64,000 nucleotides of DNA from Locusta migratoria (Eukaryota > Arthropoda > Insecta > Orthoptera > Acrididae), in NCBI GenBank assembly GCA_026315105.1, contig CM048744.1, positions 25,523,759-25,587,758 of the forward strand, in the 5' to 3' direction. This document shows, piece after piece, positions 62,419 through 64,000 of the stretch. The position numbers were made by a program, and so were the translations under genes. The notes beneath the pieces are model-generated. The model did not search any database. It was not told the DNA's origin and saw only the letters and a list, made by a program, of their open reading frames with translations. Position 1 is the stretch's first letter, and every line of letters starts with the position of its first letter.

Positions 62419-63054
62419 GTATTTCCTGTGATATCCAAGGATTTTTTGTAGGACTTGCCTTTCTACCTATTTTGTCGTCTGCTGCCTTCACTATTTCATC
62501 TCTCAATGCTACCCATTCCTCTTCTACTGTTTTATTTCCCCCTGTTTCTGTCAATTGTTGCCTAAATCTCCCTCTGAAATTCTCCAGAACTTCACGTTTC
62601 TTCAATTTATCTAGGTCCCATCTCCTTATTTTCCTACCTTTCTGCAGTTTTTTCAGTTTCAGCCTACAGTTCATGACTAACAAGTTATGGTCAGAGTCTA
62701 TATCTGCCCCTGGGTATGTCTTACAGTTTATAACTTGGTTCCGGAATCTATGTTTTACCATTATAAAATCTATCTGATACCTTCCGGTGTCTCCTGGTCT
62801 CTTCCAAGTATACAACCTTCTTTTGTGATTCTTAAACCACGTGTTTGTTATGATTAAATCATGTTCCGTGCAAAATTCTACCAGGCGGCTTCCTCTTTCA
62901 TTCCTTTTTCCCAGTCCATATTCCCCTACTATTTTTCCTTCTCTTCCTTTTCCTACTACCGAATTCCAGTCTCCCATAACAATTAAGTTTTCCTCTCCCT
63001 TAATTGTCTGAATAATTTCCTTTAGCTCCTCATATATTTCTTCTAGGTATTTAG
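62419..63054 (-). pseudogene. RTE endonuclease fragment embedded in a CR1 LINE
   Basis: A 211-codon open run on the minus strand: 'EEIYEELKEIIQTIKGEENL', 'MGDWNSVVGKGREGKIVGEY', 'DFIMVKHRFRNQV', 'DIDSDHNLLVMN' and 'KNPWISQEILNLI'. It covers the C-terminal half of the endonuclease and the start of the linker, and both ends are internal to the RTE. TTAAATTTA occurs at both junctions (62410-62418 and 63055-63063). Confidence 0.85.
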
Positions 63055-63063
63055 TTAAATTTA

Positions 63064-63507
63064 CGGCCTGTAGTTTTGACTGATTTATCGTGTAAATGAA
63101 GTTTAATGAGGTTCTTTTAGTGGTCATATTGCCATTTTTCCACCATGCATATGTTTTATCTAAATCGTTTTCTAGTTGCTTTTGCTCTTCTGGTGACTTT
63201 TCCAACCGTTAAGTGACACCATCATCCGCGAAAAGTTGTAGGTAACTACTCCGATTATCTTCTAAATCGTTTAAAACTAAGGAACAGTAAGGGACCCTAT
63301 AACACTTCTCCAGGAAATGACAGATCTCACTTCTGTTCTACTCAATGATTTTCCCTCAATTGGAACGTACTGTGTCCTTTCTGGCAGGAATTCAGGAATC
63401 CAATCGCACAACTGCGGCGATATTCCATAAACACGCAGTTTCATTAGAAGACGCTTGTGAGGTACAGTGTTTGACATGAATGATAATTTCTGAACCTGTG
63501 TTGACAA
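63064..63507 (-). pseudogene. CR1/Jockey-type LINE RT fragment
   Basis: Minus strand: 'NTVPHKRLLMKLRVYGISPQ' (after motif A), 'LCDWIPEFLPERTQYVPIEG', 'SRTEVRS.ISWRSVIGSL' (motif B decayed), and then in another frame a decayed FADD region and 'EEQKQLENDLDKTYAWWKNG'. It is continuous in order with 61845-62404 once the RTE piece is removed. Confidence 0.8.
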
Positions 63508-63573
63508 TGGGTCAATTGGTAGTTCTGTTTTAAATAGTTCATAATATTTGACGAAAGTATTTGTTTAAAATCC

Positions 63574-63772
63574 TGGCCGGCCGCGGTGGCCGAGGAGACT
63601 GAGGCGCTCCAGTCACGGTCTGCACGGCCACTACGGTCGGGGGTTCGAATCCCCCCTCAGGCATGGATATTTGTGCCGTCTTTAGTCTAAGGTAGTTGAT
63701 AAGTAGTTTGTAAGTTTAGGGACTGATGACCCCGTAGTTAAGTCCCATAAGCTTAACAAACATTTGAACATT
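63574..63772 (+). repeat. tRNA-derived SINE, full length, 10-bp duplication
   Basis: Plus-strand copy from GGCCGGCCGCGG to CATTTGAACATT, flanked by TTTAAAATCC at 63564-63573 and 63773-63782. Box B is intact. It inserted immediately beside the CR1 fragment. Confidence 0.93.
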
Positions 63773-63857
63773 TTTAAAATCCGGGTGCAAACCGACGTCA
63801 CTGATATAGGCCTGTATTTTCGCGGATCACTCCTTTCTTAAATGGAAAGGAAACTTC

Positions 63858-64000
63858 GAGTTAAACGTCCCGTCGACAGCGTGGTCATTAGACTCGGAAC
63901 TAACGCTCGGAGCGTTTGGGAAAGGATGTGGAAGGAAATCGGCGGTGCTCTTTCGAAGAAACCATCCCGGCATTTGCCTGGAGAGATTTAGGGAAACACG
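63858..64000 (-). repeat. Second SINE type, cut by the window end
   Basis: GAGTTAAACGTCCCGTCGAC, GGTCATTAGA, GGAAATCGGC, CTTTCGAAGAAACCATCCCG and CATTTGCC.GGAGAGATTTAG are body blocks of another widespread insect SINE. Its tRNA-like head should lie beyond position 64000. Unrelated to the main SINE of this window. Confidence 0.65.

Overview
This window looks like repeat-rich nuclear DNA from a large-genome insect, most likely an orthopteran (grasshopper/locust type). The grounds are an abundant tRNA-derived SINE with a conserved body, RTE-type LINEs ending in (CAA)n, CR1/Jockey- and LOA/I-type LINEs, mariner, piggyBac, hAT-like and Helitron-like DNA elements, long dinucleotide microsatellites, and no dense coding. 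The taxon is my inference from recognising these families. I see no bacterial-type operons, no true tRNA or rRNA genes, no CRISPR and no convincing host gene. A few GC/CpG-rich islands (about 12.5, 21.8-22.1, 42.7-43.1 and 55.5-55.9 kb) are the only places where a host promoter or first exon might sit.

Layout. 0-3 kb: SINEs, an LTR-like fragment and a 49-bp minisatellite. 3-8.4 kb: a LOA/I-type LINE with ORF1 remnant, endonuclease, RT and RNase H, broken by stops and frameshifts, with an (AAATC)n tail. 8.4-17 kb: mostly unrecognised DNA with a psq-type helix-turn-helix relic, a small LINE relic and SINEs. 17.2-18.9 kb: an RTE relic split by a deleted mariner. 19.7-21.3 kb: a second mariner on the minus strand, split by a solo-LTR-like element whose inverted sister lies at 22.4-22.9 kb. 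Both LTR-like copies have perfect 5-bp target duplications. 22.9-23.9 and 49.2-50.5 kb: two copies of a Helitron-like element. 25.4-29.3 kb: a CR1/Jockey-type LINE containing a SINE that contains another repeat (X). 29.5-34.2 kb: a long palindromic foldback-like element split by an RTE LINE that itself carries a SINE. 34.4-35.6 kb: SINE, CR1 and RTE tails. 37.1-40.5 kb: a minus-strand RTE-like LINE split by a second, inverted X copy. 41.5-42.5 kb: 145-bp tandem repeats leading into a Helitron-like terminus. 43.7-44.3 kb: a terminal-inverted-repeat element carrying a hammerhead-like motif. 44.7-46.0 kb: a piggyBac relic ending at TTAA. 46-48 kb: RTE and Jockey-type tails. 51.7 kb: a second hammerhead-like motif. 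51.8-55.0 kb: a nearly intact RTE LINE with one visible frameshift. 56.9-61.5 kb: an hAT-like pair of termini 4.6 kb apart enclosing another hAT-like element and an IS630-like transposase relic. 61.8-63.5 kb: a minus-strand CR1 LINE with an RTE piece spliced in. 63.6-64 kb: SINEs.

The transposon proteins do not form a pathway. The biology here is a layered record of insertions. LINE-encoded endonuclease/RT presumably mobilised the SINEs, because SINEs with 9-13 bp target duplications interrupt LINEs, foldback and satellite DNA. Several nested junctions give relative ages, and in one case (the SINE at 31783-31981) the empty site is present in a paralogous LINE within the same window.
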